Shown one piece after another: positions 47,880 to 59,399 of a DNA stretch of 64,000 nt. The DNA is from Siphonodentalium dalli (lineage: Eukaryota > Mollusca > Scaphopoda > Gadilida > Siphonodentaliidae). The translations under genes and the position numbers were made by a program. A model generated the notes under the pieces. That model was not told the DNA's origin. It ran no database searches and saw only the letters and a program-made list of their open reading frames with translations. Location of the stretch: positions 18,293,739 to 18,357,738 of the forward strand of contig CP136062.1 in NCBI GenBank assembly GCA_032622095.1, in the 5' to 3' direction. The number at the start of each line of letters is the position of its first letter. The stretch's first letter is position 1.

Positions 47880-48206
47880 GAAGTAGCAAATATATTAACA
47901 CGGAAAACTGAATCCGAAACCAGAGGCCACAACTTCAAAATGTTTCTAGAAGGGGCAACCAGAGATACAAGGAAACATACTTTTAGTCAGAGAGTTGTGG
48001 AGCCCTGGAACCAACTAGCAGAAGAGGCAGTCAACGCCGATACACTACATGTAAATCACTTCAAAAATCAATTCGACGATTATTGGAAAGAACAGGAAGT
48101 TAGACTTGATTATAAAGCTAAACTAGGGGTGACAAGTTCCCAGACGAGTCTATATGGCCTGAATTTTGTGAATTCGGTGAACCAGACACAGAAGACGTGG
48201 ACATAG
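47880..48206 (+). pseudogene. CR1-type LINE C-terminal remnant
   Basis: The plus-strand frame ILTRKTESETRGHNFKM, FLEGATRDTRKHTF, SQRVVEPWNQLAEEAVNA, HFKNQFDDYW matches the closing block of many CR1/Jockey-type pol proteins (TRGH...R...FSQRV...WN.LP..VV.A...N.FK..LD..W). The usual proline of WN-LP is A here. A stop follows at 48204-48206. It is 5' truncated near 47880, immediately after the tandem duplication. No reverse transcriptase core is attached. Confidence 0.75.
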
Positions 48207-48491
48207 TGGCATAAGCCAGCGTCCACTAACTGCATAATGTATCATAAGGTATAAGGTGGTGCATTTTAATCTCATCTCCTTAAAGAGATTCATAATGTGT
48301 GGGGTACGTGATTTCATATTAGGGAGTGTGGATCCTGACAGCGACGCATTTCTTTTGGTCCGATATGTTTGACAACTGTATCAGCATGCTAAGTTAGTAT
48401 CAATGTGCAGTCAGGTACGGTTAACCTTTCTATGTTCAAAATCACACCTTTGAAAGTATATATGCGCCCGATATGTGTACACTTAACGTTG
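48207..48491. other. Probable LINE 3' flank, otherwise unrecognised
   Basis: Starts with GTATCATAAGGTATAAGGTG-like text that may be the LINE 3' UTR. No tail or target duplication was identified. Confidence 0.3.
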
Positions 48492-49540
48492 GTTCAGTAA
48501 TTCAAGAAATGATTAATATTATTATATGTACGTGTTAAGTGACAGCTAACGGCATTCCAAGTGATATAGACAAGCACCTCGCAATATATATTTAACTGCA
48601 GTAATACCACAATGGCCCCAATAACGCTATGACATCACACCCGATATGTGACCCAAACAGAATATAGAGCAGGCCTACTGCCTCAGTACTGCTTCCATAG
48701 TTGGCTGCGGTGATCAACGAAAAAGGGCTATATTTAAAGATGGTCTTTCTCTTTGTAAACATGTTTTATATAGTTACCGGGGTATAAACTATTAAATTTG
48801 AATCGAAGAACCCTGTCCGGAAATGCTTCTAACGATTAAAGGTACTCAATCCGATTGCGGGTGTAAGATGGATAACTCTAAAATCAAGTGGGTATTATTG
48901 TTAATAGTAACCACTTGATTTTCGTGTTATCCATCTTACAACCGTAATTTATCCGTTTGAACACATGGTTCTGATCCACATCTCCAAAAATTAACAAACT
49001 TCAAAAATCGGTATCTGATCACTCTGAGCTTGATGGGTGGGTTCCTCGACTCGAATCTAATATTGTTTAACCCCGAACCCAAAGAAATAGTAATTTAGGG
49101 GTGCTTAATCGAATTGAGTACCTTTAATATTAATATTAATATTTCGAATATGTTTTGGTCTAAAAACGTGTGGTTGTTTAGCTAACAACATTAGTAGTTA
49201 CTGTTAACAGAGACCAGACATTTTATTTTGTTACATATAAACATTAATTAGACTCATTATCGCTTATAACTTTGTAATAAAAAATACAAACAATCAACAT
49301 GGAACATTTGACGTTCGGAACATAGCTATGGGACACCCTAATGGTCTATATCGCTATATGGTATCGCCTGAATGGTTTATTCTAAAAATAGAACAATAAC
49401 GTGTCCCACTTAATCATCTCAATAGAAGTGATCAAATTATTCAGCCTCGCCAAAATAGAAAATTGAAGACGGGAACTAGAAAAAGGTCAAGCTATATAAA
49501 ATTCACTGACCAAACGACAACTTTGAAGTCACATGTGCAT
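48492..49540 (+). repeat. 1.05-kb duplicated segment, copy 2 (partner 24755-25812)
   Basis: Same extent and order as copy 1, with scattered substitutions. The match ends at CACATGTGCAT, where the block starting 49545 begins. Confidence 0.9.
48836..49127. mobile_element. TTAA-flanked MITE, AGGTACTCAATC family, short form (duplicated with its host segment)
   Basis: TTAA lies at 48836-48839 and 49124-49127. It is nearly identical to 25107-25398, sharing the same internal deletion relative to 28670-29028, so it was copied along with the segment and not by independent insertion. Confidence 0.85.
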
Positions 49541-49544
49541 ACAA

Positions 49545-49890
49545 TCAAGAGGAGATCGTGGATAGTTTTTTCACACGATTCGATGTTGTCGTACATGATG
49601 ATATCATATGTTGTCCATAAAGCATGTGATTGACTACCCTGCGATCTTTCCTGCTATGAATTTTATGAAAACACAACTGCGATTATGTCGCAAGTGGAGG
49701 TACATGTACATTGTATCCAGGGATACGCCACAATTTTGAATCTAAAATCAAACAGTGCTTTATATTTGTTTTTACTTGCGATTTTGACGTAAGCATGCGC
49801 AGTCTAACTACCGGTTACTTCCTACGACGGAATTCCTTCCCATATACGATTGAATCATGGTCATCTGAACGTTAATTTAGTGCAACGATT
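49545..49890 (-). mobile_element. MITE copy, GTGTACGTTCA family
   Basis: Inverted relative to 53307-53669: GATCGTGGATAG, ATGTGATTGACTACCCT, GGATACGCCAC, ATCAAACAGTGCTT, AGCATGCGCAGT, CATATACGATTGAATCATGG, TGAACGTT. Its left end is abutted to the 1.05-kb duplicated segment. Confidence 0.7.
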
Positions 49891-50110
49891 CATTAATTGT
49901 TGTTGACACCTACCGGTATCAATGGTTGTTGAATGAATATCAGTAGAGTAAGATCACCATGTAGAACTTTGACACTGTGCTCAGAATGATATACCACATG
50001 GTCATGATAATGATGCGTTGAACTTGATGGTGCATCAAATTTTCACAATGCGATTTTCCAACTTTTTCTGTTGTTTTCATTTAAAACATTTTGCCTGTCA
50101 TCACGTTAAA
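49891..50110 (+). repeat. Collinear duplicate block a (partner 53813-54262)
   Basis: GTTGTTGACACCTACC, GTTGTTGAATGAATATCAGT, AACTTTGACACTGTGCTCAG, ATACCACATG and TTTTGCCTGTCATCACGTTA match 53813-53860 plus 54160-54262, where a MITE copy separates the two parts. Confidence 0.75.
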
Positions 50111-50149
50111 TACATGTTATCGCTGCAGTGAATTGATCTGAGCGAAGTA

Positions 50150-51315
50150 TCACGCCGAGTTACATCGTGTCTTACTTGGTCGATTGATCCTAAAATGACT
50201 CGTTCCCATCTACATTTAAATGTCAACATTCATGATAAATTTTATGATGTTCAGACAAACAGTACGGCCTGTAGCCCGCGCCAATGGATTCAATTTTGAA
50301 ATCCAAGATGGCCACCAGCGGCCATGTTTTTTGGCCGAATGACCCCAAAATGACTCGTTCCCATCTACATGTCAATGTCAACATTCATGACAAATTTCAT
50401 AAAGATCATACCAAAGATACGACCTGTAACCCGCGCCAAAGTATTTAGTGATGCAAAGAGTAAAATCCAAGATGGCTGACGGTGGCCATATTTTTGGGCC
50501 AAATGACCCAAAAAATGACTCTTTCCATCTAGAGGTCACCCCGATGATCCATATGAAGTTTGGTGATGATCGGATCAGAGATGTGGTATGTAGGGTGTGT
50601 CAAAGGATTTAGTGATGCAAAGAGTAAAATCCAAGATGGCCACCAGCGCCATGTTTTATGGCCGAATGATCCTAAAATGACTCGTTCCCATCTACATGTC
50701 AACATTCATGACAAATTTCATAAAGACCAGACCAAAGATACGACCTGTAGCTCGCGCCAAAGTATTTAGTGATGCAAAGAGTAAAATCCAAGATGGCTGA
50801 CGGCGGCCATTTTTTTTTGCCAAATGACCCCAAAATGACTCGTTCCCATCTAGAGGTCGCCCCATATGATCCATATGAAGTTTGGTGATGATCGGATCAG
50901 AGATGTGGTCTGAAGCATGTGTCAAAGGATTTAGTGATAAAAAGAGTAAAATCCAAGATGGCCGAATGATCCTAAAATGACTCGTTCCCATCTACATGGA
51001 AATGTCAACATTCATGACAAATTGTATGATGATCACACAAACAGTACGGCCTGTAGCCCGCGCCAATGGATTTAATTTTTAAATCCAAGATGGCCACCAG
51101 CGGCCATGTTTTTTGGCCGAATGACCCCTAAATGACTCGTTCCCATCTACCGTACATGTCAATGCCAACATTCGTGACAAATTTCATAAAGATCAGACCA
51201 TAGATACGACATGAAGCCCGCACCAAAGGAAATTGTTGACGGATGCACACACGCACGCACACACGGACGCCAACCCTTGGCAATAGCTCAAATTTACAAA
51301 GTAAGTTGAGCTAAT
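50150..51315 (-). mobile_element. Minisatellite-bearing element, copy 2, inverted
   Basis: Reverse orientation of 40805-41815. Units with CCAAGATGGC-type cores lie at about 50308, 50472, 50636, 50792, 50958 and 51090 (spacings 164, 164, 156, 166, 132). The hairpin end GAGCTATTGCC...AAGTTGAGCTAA is at the right, 51283-51314, next to CGCACACACGGACG. The paralogous site at 54262 lacks the whole insertion. Confidence 0.75.
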
Positions 51316-51488
51316 AAAGGAAATATTTTTGGACAATAAATCGTCTGGATTTTTACGGACATGCGCAGTATGCGAGGTAGAGAAGGGTGGCATGACATCG
51401 GATCAAACTGGAGCTGATCCGATGGTCGGGAAATGATCGCTTTACATATACATATAGTGATATTGGGGAAAGAAAAACGATAGCCTAA

Positions 51489-52650
51489 TAAAAGTATCTA
51501 TAGATAATACTAACAGATGCTTAGATTAGAAGAATGGAGTTCACAAATATGCGCACATACATGTACTAGTAGGTTACCTGCTTATCTCAGTTGTTGTGTT
51601 CATATTTCACATCACAAAATGTCAAATTTTGATCACTTTCAATTGAACTCGCCCCGCAGGGTGACTATTGTTAGAATTTTGCCTAAATTTCTGGCGATGG
51701 GCCAAAGTTCTAACTGCATGGAACATTGCGTTATATTTCCGACATTGAATACAAACGGGGCGAAAGAGGGATCAAGACTCAAAAGAAAGATGGCTCACCT
51801 AATTCCTCTCGTTTGTATAAAGTGTATTCAGTGTGGTCCGTTTAGAATCGTCGTAGTCGTGGGGCGTTGTCCGTGGTCTTTATCAATGATGGCAGATGTG
51901 ATGATACCGGGTAGATGAAGTACCGGTAGTTTGATTCGGCCAACCGTTCTAAATAAGATCTGAAGTCAATGTCGACTTGCCCCACTGGCGATCAAACAAC
52001 GAGAGAGAGAGGGAGAGAGAGATTCCTGTATTCCTACGCACCACAATTCTGTCACCTGATGTCGTGACCTTTCATATGATCTTTCACAAAAATAGTCAAC
52101 AAATACATGTGCCCAGTCCATGTGTTTTTCGTACCTCAACACAGGAAGCAAATTACTTTTAAAATTTTGATTAGCAAATAACCTCACATTGACTTGATTA
52201 AATAGCATTGTTCTAAAATCATATAAAATTCATACCAAAATGGATAGCTTTTATCCACATTTGGGTAGCAAATTGCGATGCAATACCAGTTAATTTTCTC
52301 CCTGCCTCAACATTCATCACACTATTGTCGTTATTTATTTTGTCATATTTTCTCAATAAAAGGTACTACCGCTAGCAATGAACTTACATGTAAATTGTAA
52401 TTCATATTCACAATTCTCGTTTGCATTACCAGTACCGGTAATCGAAAGACACAGCAACAACTTCTTTTTCAATTACGACAATAATGCTTTAGGCCCACCG
52501 ATCCTACATGTATGTGCGACAATCGTGCTCCCAAAAAATCTAAATTACAACGTCGTATTAGTTAATAATTGGTCACGTGACAAAATCAGATATAGCCTAC
52601 ATTGTATATACGACCCAAAGAGTCTTTGGTTCGTTAATAAAGATAATAAA
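51489..52650 (+). repeat. Collinear duplicate blocks b and c (partners 54263-54350 and 55050-55190)
   Basis: Block b: AAAAGTATCTATAGATA, TTAGAAGAA, GTTCACAAATATGC, TACCTGCTTATCTCAGTTGT. Block c (52460-52640): ATTACGAC, ATGCTTTAGGCCCACCGATC, GTGCGACA, TGACAAAATCAGATATAGCC, ATACGACC. Block c is also the relative of 165-885. Frames of 133 and 148 codons here (51517-51918, 52378-52824) are not kept open in the partners. Confidence 0.7.
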
Positions 52651-53306
52651 GATTTGACTCACTTGGACATGGGTACACTGTTCAGCGATATACCGGTAAT
52701 TGTTGTAGTCGATACTAATGGTAGGTATCTGTTAAACTGTTCACCCCACAATAGACCTACATCACGTCTTCACGTAGGGGGTCCCAGAAAACAGACACAA
52801 ATTACAAGTGCTAAATGTTATTAATTAACAAGATTCAATGGATCGAAAGTTGGTGCAACGCGCTAGATTTCCCGGGAAACAGAAAGTAGGAAATTTCTAC
52901 CATTATGCCGGCAGATAACTGGTTGCAAACAATGACGTCCATTTAAGAACGTAATAGACCGATTGTTCAAGGTTTCTGTTCATTCCAATCTATGTTTTGT
53001 CATGCATAGTGGCGGTTGACATTGAATTTTATTCATATAATCTGAATTGGATATCTCAAGTTCTAAACATACATGGAAGGTAATCATTTGAGTTCAGCAT
53101 CTAGCGATCACACACCGTGTAGACAATTTATATAGTGTCGATCCAGATTACAAATATATGCGGCGATTAATCACCATTGATCACGGGTTGCGATCGAAGA
53201 ACATACTTTGCATAATGCATGTCTATTCTGAACGGCATACATTCAAAATTACCTACCGTTACGTTTGCTAACTTGGCAAACTTGTGTATAAATTTTTGTG
53301 ATCTTA
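52651..53306. other. No recognisable feature
   Basis: Nothing supported beyond the end of the 148-codon frame already discounted. Confidence 0.35.
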
Positions 53307-53669
53307 GTGTACGTTCAACCGACCACGATTCAATCGTAAGTGGAAAGATTTCCGTCGTAGGAAGTGACCGGTAATTGGACTGCGCATGCTCAGGTCAAAA
53401 TCGTAGGTCAATATATAATATCAAGCACTGTTTGATTTTAGATGCGAAATCGTGGCGTGTCCTTGGTTACCTCCACTTGCTACGTAATCGCAGTCGTGTG
53501 TACGTAAAAATCGTAGCTGGAAATGACCGTAGGGTAGTCAATCACATGCTTTTGGAACTACCTACGGTATAAGCATGTCCGACGACATCGCAATGAACAA
53601 ATTATCTACGATCACATCGGGCCCCGATTCCCCCACTTACGATTGAATCGTGGTTATCTGAACGTACAC
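53307..53669 (+). mobile_element. MITE with TTA target duplication, Harbinger-like
   Basis: Termini GTGTACGTTCAACCGACCAC / GATAACCACGATTCAATCG (right end read inward begins GTGTACGTTCAGATAACC) are inverted repeats, flanked by TTA at 53304-53306 and 53670-53672. A TWA duplication is typical of PIF/Harbinger. Non-coding. Related copies lie at 49545-49890 and 53861-54150. Confidence 0.7.
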
Positions 53670-53860
53670 TTAGGTCATTTGCCATGTGTTTATATCTAAC
53701 TCAAAATAACAAGATTACACCAAAGTAACACCGATTCGAAAATATTCGGTGTCGAGCTTGAATCAAGTCCCCGATATTGACATCGAATCGAATCTGGAAT
53801 ATTTGCAGGTCCCTATGTTGACACCTATCAATAGTTGTTGAATGAATATCAGTAAAGTAA

Positions 53861-54150
53861 GTGAACATTCAGAGGACCATGATTCAATCATAAGTGGAGG
53901 AATCGGGCCCGACGAGATCGTGGATAGTTTGTTCATACGATTGCGATGTTGTCGTACTTTCTGATATTGATATCGTATGTTGTTCCTAAAGCATGTGATT
54001 GACTACCCTACGGTCATTTCCAGCTACGATTTTTACATACACAAGACCAAGGATACGCCACGATTTTGCATCTAAAGACTAAAATCAAACAGTGCTTGAT
54101 ATTATTTTTGACATACGATTTTGACATGAGCATACATGTACGATTGTATT
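53861..54150 (-). mobile_element. MITE copy, GTGTACGTTCA family, right end decayed
   Basis: Starts GTGAACATTCAGAGGACCAT after TAA, then ATTCAATCATAAGTGGAGGA, ATCGTGGATAGT, TGTGATTGACTACCCT and GGATACGCCACGATTTTGCA. The second inverted terminus is not intact. Confidence 0.65.
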
Positions 54151-54350
54151 GTGGATGAACTTTGACACTGTGCTCAGAATGACATACCACATGTTGCATC
54201 GAATTTTCGCAATGCAATTTTTGTGTTGTTTTCATTTTCAAAATTTTGCCTGTCATCACGTTAAAAGTATCTATAGATACTTAGAAGAATTGAGTTCACA
54301 AATATGCACACATAGCTTACCTGCTTATCTCAGTTGTTGTGTTCATATTA

Positions 54351-55049
54351 TCTGATTATGCTCATATTCCTATCACAATCACATAATATTCATCGCTGAA
54401 TTATTTCTGTGGCAGGACTTTTTTTTGTGATTGCGTATTAATTTATAGCACACACTCATATCTCTTCGCTCGTTTAGCCGTTGTTGATAGAAATACATAA
54501 CATTTTCAATACTTATAATTACATAAATAGTTTGTTTCGTACACTCACAGAATAGTATGGGTTTAAATGGTTAATACGTTTGGAACTATATGTTGTTATC
54601 TTCCAATTTTATTTATCGATTTTAGATTGTATCGATAAACTTAAATTGAAGCACTCAATCGAATATTATAGTATTGTTTAGGTTTGAACTTTGTGAATAT
54701 TGCATCAATCTTTCAGACGAAAATACCGATAGAAAATTGAAGATATTCTCTACATGTGCATTCGTGCGGCTGGAATTGATTTTCTGGGCAAATGTTTTTA
54801 ATATTTTTTTTAATTTTGTAAACAAAACTTTGTCATGCAATATAATTCGGGCTTTGTTAAAACTCTAGCGCTTTAGTTTGATATGTTTCCAATTATAATC
54901 CAATAGAGTGAATAGACCTGTTAGAAATGCAGTATAAACTAGCTACTTGCCCTTATAAGTTATAAATAACAAAACACATCAATGATTGTATGACGTTTAT
55001 ATAAATAGGAGAATGTTGCACATCGACTGATTTGTGTTGGCCTCTTGAC
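54351..55049. other. No recognisable feature
   Basis: AT-rich spacer between duplicate blocks b and c of the second copy. Short frames only. Confidence 0.35.
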
Positions 55050-55189
55050 AGCCGATTACGACACTAATGCTTTAGGCCCACCGATCCTATGTGCGACAGT
55101 TGTGCTCCCCAAAATTCAAAATTCAAGGGTCGTATTACTTAAAAATTGATGACGTCACAAAATCAGATATAGCCTATATACGACCGTTC

Positions 55190-58100
55190 GTTATTACACA
55201 ATACACCATTTACGCCTCATTATGTTTACATATGAACAATACTGTACATACTTTAATATTCCATATGTTGGTGGCGAGACATCTCGATATATCATTTTCT
55301 ATGAAACGCAGAGCTTCTGGGTATGGTGAGAGCATTTGGTATTAATCGAAAAAAAAATATTTTATTACTATATAAAAGATAAGGCCAGTGTCGGCGGTGG
55401 GCATGCTACTAAAATATCCACCTACGTCAAATGTGTTACGTAAACAAAAACAAAAAAAACGTTACGTTTCCTGGGTTTTATTTAGATCCGGATATGGTAA
55501 ACATAAAGAGCGTTATTTGTTACTACTTTCCTTATATGGAAATAATAAAGAGCGTTTATATAATGTTTGTGTGATTAAAAACTATAATTGCGTTGTGTTA
55601 TGTAAACAGAAGCAAAACTTCCGTAACACGAGCATGCTGTTGTTTACGTAATCATAGTACACATTGAGGACAATATACTATTTACGCGCTGATTACGTTT
55701 GCATATGAACAAAACTGTACATATTTTAATATTCCATCTGTTGGTGGCGATTTGACCACATATTAATATTTCTGCAACGAACACCGCCCGTGCCTTTAAT
55801 TATTATAACCAATGCCATGTACTGATATACATATACATATAGCTAACAAAATTAACGACATTAGGGAGACTCTTAAAATAATCCGACCTTAGGGAGACAT
55901 CTCGACACAGCTATATATATTAATATTCCAGCTGTTGGTGGCGATTTGAACACATATGAATATTTCTACAACGAACGCCGCCCGTGCCTTTAATTATAAT
56001 AACCAATAATGTAATGATAAACATATACCTAACAACATTATTGACCTTAGGGAGACTCTTGAAATAATCCGACCTTAGGGAGACATCTCAATATATCATT
56101 CTCCATGCAACGTGCAGCTTCTGGGTATGGTGAGAGCATTTGGTATTAATACAAAAAACATCTTTTATTGCTCATATTAAATATACGGGCGGTGTTTGGC
56201 GGTGGGTATGCTGTTAAAATATTCAGCTCCGTCAAAAACCGCCATAAACAAAAATAGTAAAATATAGGCAGAATTTGTTGTTTGTTACTGTTTTTCTTAT
56301 ATGGAAATAACGAAGAGCGTTCATGTAATGTTTGTGAGATTAACCAATATGACTGCGTTGTGTTATGTAAACAGAAGCAAAACTTCTGTAACACGAGCAG
56401 GCTGTTGTTCACACAACCATCGTACACCTTGAGGACAATATACAATTTACGCGCTGATTATGTTTGCATATGAATACAACTATATATATTTTAATATTCC
56501 TTCTGATGGTGGCGATTTGAACACATGAATATTTCTGCAACGAACGCCGCCCGTGTCTTTAATTATTATAACCAATGCCGTGTACTGATATACATAATTA
56601 TACATATAGCTAACATTACCGACCTTAGGGAGACTCTTGAAATAATCCGACCTTAGGGAGACATCTCGATATATCATTTTCTATGCAACACGTAGCTTCT
56701 GGGTAAGGTGAGAGCATTTGTTATTAATCGAAAAAAACATCTTTTATTGCTATATTAAAGATACGGGCGGTGTTGGCAATCATCGCCCACATTGAGGACA
56801 GTATACTATTACACAATACACCGTTTACGCCTCATTATGTTTGCATATGCACAATACTGTGCATACTTTAATGTTCCATCTGTTGGTGGCGAGACATCTC
56901 GATATATCATTTTCTATGAAACCCAGAGCTTCTGGGTATGGTGAGAGCATTTGGTATTAATCGAAAAAATTTGTTTTTTATTGCTATTTTAAAGATACGG
57001 GCGGTGTCGGCGGTGGACATGCTGCTAAAACATTCACCTCCGTCAAATGTGTTACGTAAACAAAAGCAAAAAACGTTACGTTTCCTCGGGTTTGTTTAGA
57101 TCCGGATATGGTAACACAAAGAGCGTTATTTGTTACTACTTTCCTTATATGGAAATAATAAAGAGCGTTTATATAATGTTTGTGTGATTAACCACTATAA
57201 TTGCGTTGTGTTATGTAAACAGAAGCAAAAATTCCATAACACGAGCATGCTGTTGTTTACGCAATCATAGTAGACATTGAGGACAATATACGATTTACGC
57301 GCTGATTACGTTTGCATATGAACAAAACTGTACATATTTTAATATTCCTTCTGTTGGTGGCGATTTGACCACATATTAATATTTCTGCAACGAACGCCGC
57401 CCGTGCCTTTAATTATTATAACCAATGCCTTTTACTGATATACATATAGCTAACAAAATTAACGACATTAGGGAGACTCTTGAAATAATCAGACCTTAGG
57501 GAGACATTTCGACACAGCTATATATATTTTAATATTCCAGCGGTTGGTGGCGATTTGAACACATGAATATTTCTACAACGAATGCCGCCCGTGCCTTTAA
57601 TTATTATAACCAATAATGTAATGATATACATATACCTAACATCATTATCGACTTTAGGGAGACTCTTGAAATAATCCGACCTTAGGGAGACATCTCAATA
57701 TATCATTTTCCATGAAACGTGCAGCTTCTGGGTATGGTGAGAGCATATGATATTAATAAATAAAAAACGTCTTTTATTGCTCATATTAAATATACGGGCG
57801 GTGTTTGGCGGTGGGTATGCTGTTAAAATATTCACCACCATAAACAGAAATAGTAAAATATAGGCAGAATTTGTTGTTATATCATACATAACTATGGCAT
57901 AAACAGTATGTTATTGTCAATTGTTTTCACTTTGGGAAAAAACCGTTACGTTTCCTGGCTTTTGTTTATATCCGGATATGGTAAGCATAAACAGCGTTGT
58001 TTGTTACTGTTTTTCTCATATGGAAATAATGAAGAGCGTTTATATAATGTTTGTGTGATTAATTAATATGATTGCGTTGTGTTATGTAAACAGAAGCAAA

Positions 58101-59275
58101 ACTTCTGTAACACGAGCAGGCTGTTGTTTACACAACCATCGTACACCTTGAGGACAATATACTATTTACGCGCTGATTATGTTTGCATATGAACAAAACT
58201 ATATATTTTTTAATATTCCTTCTGATGGTGGCGATTTTAACACATGAATATTTCTGCAACGAACACCGCCCGTGTCTTTAATTATCATAACCAATGCCGT
58301 GTACTGATATACATATACATATAGCTAACAACATTACCGACCTTATGGAGACTCTTGAAATAATCCGACCTTAGGGAGACATCTCGATATATCGTGTTCT
58401 ATGCAAAGCATAGCTTCTGGGTGTGGTGGGAGCATTTGGTATTAATAAAAAAAACATGTTTTATTGCTATATTAAAGATACTGGCGGTGTGCATGCTGTG
58501 AAAATATTCACCTCCGTTAAATGTGTTATGTAAACAAAAGCAAAAAATGTCATGTTTCCTGGGTTTTGTTTAGATCCGGATATGGTAAACATAAAGAGCG
58601 TTGTTTGTTACTACTTTCGTTATTTGGAAATAATTATGAGACTCTTGAAATAATCCGACCTTAATGAGACATCTCAATATATCATTTTCTATGCAGCGCG
58701 TGGCTTCTGGGTAAGGTGAGTGCATTTGTTATTAATCGAAAAAAAACTTCTTTTATTGCTATATTAAAGATATGGGCGGTGTTGGCAATCATCGTACACC
58801 TTGGGGACAATATACTATTTACGCGCTGATTATGTTTGCATATGAACAAAACTGTACATATTTTAATATTCCATATTATGTAAACAAAGGAAAAACCGTT
58901 ACGTTTCCTTGCTTTTGTTTAGATCCGGATATGGTAAACATAAAGAGCGTTATTTGTTCCTTATATGAAAATAATAAAGAGCGTTTATATAATTTGTGTG
59001 TGGTCAACCACTATACTTGCGTTGTGTTGTGTAAATAAAAGCAAAACTTCTGTAACACGAGCAGACTGCTGTTTACGCCACCATAGTACACATTGAGGAC
59101 AATATACTATTTACGTGCTGATTATGTTTGCATATGAACAAAACTATATATTTTTTAATATTCCTTCTGTTTGTTGCGATTTGAACACATATGATATTTC
59201 TGCAACGAACGCCGCACGTGCCTTTGATTATTATAACCAATGCTATGTACTGATATAGCGTTTTACAAAGATTAA
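55190..59275 (+). repeat. Irregular long-unit repeat array
   Basis: Recurring modules: TTTAGATCCGGATATGGTAA (about 55483, 57098, 57967, 58572, 58921); AATAAAGAGCGTTTATATAA; TTGTGTTATGTAAACAGAAG; GAGGACAATATACTATTTAC; GATTATGTTTGCATATGAAC; ACGAACGCCGCCCGTGCCTT; CCGACCTTAGGGAGACATCT; GCTTCTGGGTATGGTGAGAG. The full unit is about 1.6 kb (55491 to 57105), with internally deleted units after that. No frame is conserved across units. The boundary with neighbouring sequence near 59270 is AGATTAAACCAGGTCCCC. Confidence 0.85.
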
Positions 59276-59399
59276 ACCAGGTCCCCGCATTCGTGTATTG
59301 AGGGTTAAATTTCTCGCGTATGCTACCGTCTTATATTATATCTAGTCATGTTATAAGACTATTTCAAGAATGTGGCTTCAAAATATAAAGTACATATTA

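Noticed and set aside
40990-51110. CRISPR-like array
   Set aside because: The 164-bp units diverge along their whole length, with no short constant repeat and variable spacers. The genome is eukaryotic.
51517-52824. 133- and 148-codon reading frames
   Set aside because: Both lie in duplicated segments whose partner copies (54263-55190 and 165-885) do not keep the frame open.
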